Source: Alternaria dauci (lineage: Eukaryota > Ascomycota > Dothideomycetes > Pleosporales > Pleosporaceae). Taken from it: a stretch of 64,000 nucleotides of DNA. Of the stretch, positions 59,390 through 64,000 are shown piece after piece (the first letter of the stretch is position 1; each line of letters begins with the position of its first letter). Where the stretch lies: the NCBI RefSeq assembly GCF_042100115.1, contig NC_091276.1, positions 1,240,001 through 1,304,000 on the forward strand, read 5' to 3'. The notes under the pieces are model-generated. The model searched no databases, was not told the origin of the DNA, and worked only from the letters and a program-made list of their open reading frames with translations. Made by a program: the position numbers and the translations under genes.

Positions 59390-61912
59390 ATGAGCTTCAA
59401 CATAGCTTCCGACGGCTCTCCTACACCCCGCAAGGGCCCCAATCGATTCACCATGGCTGGAGACCTTAGGATTGATACCTCGCCAGAGGCACTGGGCCAG
59501 GCGGTAGGCAGCATGAGCATGAACCAATACCCATTTGCCTTCCAACGTGCCTTTGGCTCACCGTTGACATGCAACACACAGGGCATGAAGCGGCCACTCG
59601 GTCCTTCTACCCTGGGCAACCAGCTTCCGCTGCAACAGAACAGCTCATTCGACGGCTATAAGGTCAGTCAAGCTGGATCCTACTATAGGCCCACCGTCGC
59701 CATATTTCATACCGTCCAAGCTGACCTACCCAGAAGCCCAAGATGGAAGCTCACGAAGAGTCGGCCGTCATGGACTCGCTCTTACAGCGCTTGAACGGAC
59801 GCTCCCCTCCGCAAGACCCGTACAGCTCGTCCAGCGGATCCATCCCCATCACGCCGGCCACGGACGAGTTCACACCTACCCCATCTACTGAGATGGACAG
59901 CTCCATTGTCCTCGTCGAGGCTTGCGAGTTGCAGAAGCTGAAGCTGGAACTACAGGAGGCTCGCAACGAAGTCAACCGAGTCAACCAAGAGATGCACAGT
60001 CACCATGTAGCCCGGTCGACCATGGAGCACTTGAGCCAATCGTCTGAGGCTGATTACAGCTACCCGGGTGATGTGACCGAGCAGACCCTCACAAGTTTGC
60101 AGAACAAGTTCAACGCCTCCACTAGGAGCAACTATGGCTGGGGCAATGAACCTGCTCGTCCGACCTACACCAGCAGTAACAGCTTCGGACCCCCGTACCA
60201 GGCCCAGACGCAACCTCAGGTCCAGTCCCGACCACAACCCACACAGTCAGGCTACCGCCGCAATGGTTTCTTGAATGAGCCCACACACTTCCCTCTCGAC
60301 CAGAGTTTTCGCAGCAGTGGTATGTCCAACAGCTTCAACGCTGGCATGGGTAACGGCATGCCCAATCCTGTCGGACACAGCTTCAACAACGGTATGGGTA
60401 TGGGCATAGGTAACGGACTGAGCAATCCACCCAGCCGCCCCGGTTCAGCCTTCGACCCAAGCTACAACCAGTACGCTATGCCACCCATGTATCCTATAGG
60501 CCATCCAGCTCCGATTGGCACCATGGCCAGCAGATTGTCGCCCGACGCAAACGAGTTCAGCGTGCAGAACAGCATGGGACCGTCTCCATGGAATTCTCAG
60601 GTCAGTCGTCACGACAACATACAAAATCTTGGTATCTGCTGACATGACATAGACTCAGAATGAGGCAGTTACTTCACAGTACGTTCCCTCAGTTGAGCCC
60701 ATGAACTATCGTCGCCTATTGGATCGCAACATGAGCTGCAACTGGAGATACATCGTCGATAAGATCATCTGCAATAACGACCAGCAAGCATCCATCTTCC
60801 TTCAACAGAAGCTCAAGGTAGGCACACCAGAGCAAAAGTATGAGATCGTGGAGGCCATCATCTCTCAAGCCTATGCTCTAATGGTCAACCGTTTCGGCAA
60901 CTTCCTAGTACAGCGCTGCTTTGAGCATGGTACGCACGAACAAGTTATTGCTATCGCTCAAGCCATCCGCGGCAATACTCTTGCCTTGAGCATGGACGCG
61001 TTCGGCTGCCACGTCATCCAGAAGGCCTTCGACTGTGTTCCGGAAGAGTACAAGGCAACGATGGTCCATGAGCTACTTCGCCGCATTCCAGAGACTGTTA
61101 TTCACCGATACGCATGCCATGTCTGGCAGAAGCTCTTTGAACTCCGTTGGAGCGACTCTCCACCCCAGATTATGCGCTATGTCAACGAGGCTCTGCGCGG
61201 CATGTGGCATGAAGTCGCATTGGGCGAGACAGGCAGTCTGGTCGTACAGAATATCTTCGAGAACTGTCTTGAGGAAGACAAGGTACGCAGAGATACCATC
61301 AAACATCTATTCCCATTTGTGCTGATCAGGATAGCGTCCCTGCATCAACGAGGTGCTCGCAAGCATCGATGTCATCGCTCACGGTCAATTTGGCAACTGG
61401 TGCATCCAGCACATTTGCGAACATGGCGCGCCCGCTGACCGTAGTCGCGCCATCGATCACATCCTCCGTTACAGCACAGAGTACAGCATGGATCAGTACG
61501 CTTCCAAGGTCATTGAGAAGTGCCTCAAGATTGGCGGTAATGAGTTCCTGGATCGATATCTGGACCGCATATGCGAAGCCCGCCCTGATCGTCCGCGTAT
61601 GCCACTCATCGACAGTAAGTTTTAGGTCGCTTTCTCTGTGTGAATGGTTGCTAATTTTTCGAAGTCGCTGGTGATCAGTTCGGCAACTATCTCATTCAGT
61701 ATATCTTGACGAACAGTGGCACACAGCATCGCGAGCTCGTTGGCGGCCACATTCGTAAGCACATGGTCTCTCTCCGCGGCTCTAAGTACGGATCTCGCGT
61801 AGCCATGCTCTGCTGCAACCCTGCTCTTGCGACGCGCCCAGGACCTCCGGCAGGTATGCTTCCCCGCTATGGCAACCCCGCACCGCGCCCCAGTTTTGGC
61901 GCTTTCCGTTGA
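59390..61912 (+). CDS. Pumilio/PUF-family RNA-binding protein
   Basis: Exons 59390-59662, 59734-60600, 60653-61282, 61335-61614 and 61665-61912 give 765 aa. PUF proteins bind 3' UTRs and repress or localise mRNAs in the cytoplasm. The N-terminal 400 residues are disordered, with a short coiled coil (about residues 140-165, ELQKLKLELQEARNEV) and a Gly/Met/Asn-rich patch. The PUF repeats fill the rest: RFGNFLVQRCFEH, AFGCHVIQKAFDC, RYACHVWQKLFEL, ETGSLVVQNIFEN, QFGNWCIQHICEH, QYASKVIEKCLKI and QFGNYLIQYILTN, preceded by a weaker first repeat (NWRYIVDKIIC). Three of the four introns fall between codons and all restore repeat spacing. The base-contact residues from the last repeat backward read N-Q, S-E, N-Q, S-Q, C-Q, C-Q, N-Q, which by the PUF code predicts a UGUAAAU-like target. 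Confidence 0.94.
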
Positions 61913-63397
61913 GGGTGTGTGTTTGCCAGTCTACATGTCTTCGTCCACATGCGTATCGTTGGGTATTACCAGCCAGTGCACCACTCGCTCGATCTCGTAA
62001 AAGGTATCGTGGATATGCCCAAAAGCTAAGATCAATGTCCAAAAGATTGTCGAAAACCATTGGCTTAAGACGAAAATAGGCATTTCCTACAGTTGGTTGG
62101 GAAAGTATCGATTCTTGCACACACACGTTAGTACGACAGATCCTTTCTTGTTTATTCTAGCATTTTCATCGGGCCTGCAATACTTGGTAGCATTAGGGCG
62201 GAACAAGCTGGAGAAGACGATATGGAGAACAATGAACTGGACTGTACCTACATACTTATCCTTCTTTCCGAAGCAGACCGATCAGATGGTAGTATAGTTA
62301 CAGCAATGCTGTCATGTGATGTATGCATCCTTCGATGGACCAAAAGCGTCGTGAACCTCACCTCTATTGTTGACCGTGATGCCTCAGGAAAGGTTGCTAG
62401 CATTACCGTGCTGTCGGAAAGTGATACAAGGACATGAAAAACAGGAGTCGCCACTCATTTTGTTGTCAGGGTCAGTGTGCGGAGCCGCTCGGTGAATCGT
62501 GGAGTTCATGCGGGTTTCGGTGGCAACTCGGACACGGTCGGAAAAGTGTGTTGTACATGTTTGTAGAAGATATTTCGAGCTTTACAAAGAGCTATGGGCC
62601 CTTGCATCAAGTTTGACGTTCTAGAAAGGTCAGGCGGCCATGTGTTGAGGAGAAGAAAGGTTGGCCGCATCTCTGCAAAGTGATGAGCAGTGCGAGCGGC
62701 GAGCGGCAACTGAGGAGATGCCGCTTCGGCGCAAAATCCGAATAGCTTGCGACATGCGACAAGCTGTCGGCAAGGAACAAACCGGGGATGCATTGCTTAC
62801 AAGCATACAGAATCTTACTTAGCGGCTACTTGCATACTGTAATCAAGGGTAAGTAACGCATGCGTATGATGATGCATTTTACGGAGATACTAAGAGGAAG
62901 AACATCTTGGAAGTATGTGACGATTGGCCGCATGGCGCTGGGAATGCATCCCGTAACAGAGCTAATGTTCTTCATCCAGTACCAACACGCGAGCAATGAA
63001 CCAACAGCAGAAGAAATTGCTAAAGAAGGTTTGCTCAATTCATCATGCGTCAGTGACCTGATCTCAGCGCGCACGATAATCGGCCCAGTGTGAAGGATGT
63101 GTAGGGCCAGGCAGGGTCTGCCGACGGGCACTTACCTCATCACAGCCCGCACATGTCAACGTGGGTCTAGCGGCGCCGGAAGTTCGGCGACGTCACCATG
63201 GTGTAGTTTTGAGCGTTGCGTTATCTTTTAATAAGTCGCCGCGTGCGCCGTCATATTTTATATATCGACTCAGACTCCGTACATTTGCTCATCCAACATC
63301 CGGTGTAGCCTGACGTGAACCTTCGAATAGCCAGTGCATTCTCACCTCAAACCAACACACCCGCATTCGAATCAAAGCAACTTCCACCCAAGACAAA
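61913..63397. other. Intergenic region between PUF gene and rcf2
   Basis: There are about 1.5 kb without a supported gene. The first part should be the PUF gene's 3' UTR. AT-rich sequence near 63220-63270 (TTTATATATCG) lies about 130 bases upstream of the rcf2 ATG and could serve as a TATA-like element. Confidence 0.45.
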
Positions 63398-64000
63398 ATG
63401 AAGGTTCTTACCAAGGAAGAAGAGGCGGCGCATTACAAGTGAGATCCACGCATGCATGGCGATATTTGTGGAATTTGTACTGACAAGTTGAAGTGCCACA
63501 GTCAAGGGCGGAACAATTGGTGGTGTCATTGGTACGGCGATAGGCGCTGCAGGTGTCATTGCTGCGAGCAGAAGATACCACTCCTTCAGAGCGCTCACTG
63601 TCCCGTTCCGAGCTTTCCTGGTCGCTTCAACAGGAACATTTGTTGGTGAGTTTCCCGCACGCCACACTGTAAGACTCCAGAACTCGTATGCTAACAATGC
63701 TACCCCACAGCTGTCATTGCCGCCGACCGAGCCTCCGCAGCATACGATATCGAGCACACACCCGAGAAGAAGCGCCAAGTCGAGCGCGAAAAAGAGCGCG
63801 AAGCCCTCTACGAACAGAACAGAACCGCTTTCGAGCGTGCAAAAGACTGGGCGACCGAAAACCGATACCCGCTTCTCTTTGGTTTCTGGATTGCCTCCAT
63901 GGCTGGCTCATGGCACATGGTCAACCGCAACCCATACCTGAGCGGATCACAAAAGTTGGTGCAGGCCCGTATGTACGCACAGGGAGGCACACTGGCGGCG
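63398..64000 (+). CDS. rcf2: Respiratory supercomplex factor 2 (HIG1 domain), 3' end outside the window
   Basis: Exons 63398-63438, 63494-63645 and 63711 to the window edge are present, coding about 161 residues so far. Rcf2 binds complexes III and IV in the inner mitochondrial membrane and tunes cytochrome c oxidase. The start MKVLTKEEEAAHYN runs across intron 1 into ATVKGGTIGGVIGTAIGAAG, a Gly-rich membrane segment typical of the family, then RALTVPFRAFLVASTGTF. The C-terminal HIG1-like part begins with RYPLLFGFWIASMAGSW. For intron 1 only the GAAG acceptor at 63493 keeps the frame; the stronger-looking CACAG eight bases on does not. The protein runs off the window at a codon boundary. Confidence 0.9.

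Overview
The window is nuclear DNA of a filamentous ascomycete, most likely a dothideomycete close to the Pleosporales. The evidence is dense two-strand gene packing, short GT-AG introns (about 47-100 bases) with CTAAC/CTGAC-like branch sites, and gene content such as actin, a Pma1-type proton pump, Rab11, Fes1, Rcf2, eIF2D, HET and F-box families. The taxon is inferred from protein character and was not searched. I reconstructed gene models by hand from splice signals and reading-frame continuity; twenty complete models close in frame, and one (the chromodomain gene) does not.

Left part (1-21280), mostly housekeeping: the 3' end of an unidentified gene; a cyclophilin with an N-terminal MGICGSK lipidation-type motif; an RWD-RBR ubiquitin ligase; dolichyl-diphosphate phosphatase; aquaporin; the glutamine methyltransferase Mtq1; a sugar-porter MFS protein; the DEAH helicase Ecm16/Dhr1; proteasome chaperone 3; Fes1; actin (six coding exons, 375 aa); and a second MFS transporter.

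Middle part (21281-33509), gene-poor: about 4.8 kb without an intact gene carries a decayed HET-domain gene with frame breaks and a TAG where the family's Trp is expected. Next comes the plasma-membrane H+-ATPase (1003 aa, with an acidic insertion in the actuator region), then about 4 kb upstream of it holding a decayed F-box gene. These two relics are the accessory part of the window.

Right part (33510-64000): a 1558-aa protein ending in a Cys-rich segment plus ADP-ribosyltransferase domain of PARP6/8/16 character; a conserved-looking 483-aa protein of unknown function; a THEM6-like thioesterase-fold protein; a multi-pass membrane protein with a 15-base micro-exon; eIF2D/Tma64; a chromodomain-triple-CCCH protein whose first splice junction does not fit in phase; Rab11/Ypt31; a Sly41-like transporter; a secreted alpha/beta hydrolase; a Pumilio-family RNA-binding protein; and the start of Rcf2, cut by the window edge.

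Many pairs are divergent and share a 0.3-1 kb promoter region. The best leads for something undescribed are the large ADP-ribosyltransferase protein, the putatively acylated cyclophilin, and the chromodomain-CCCH protein. I see no CRISPR array, intact transposon, rRNA or convincing tRNA.
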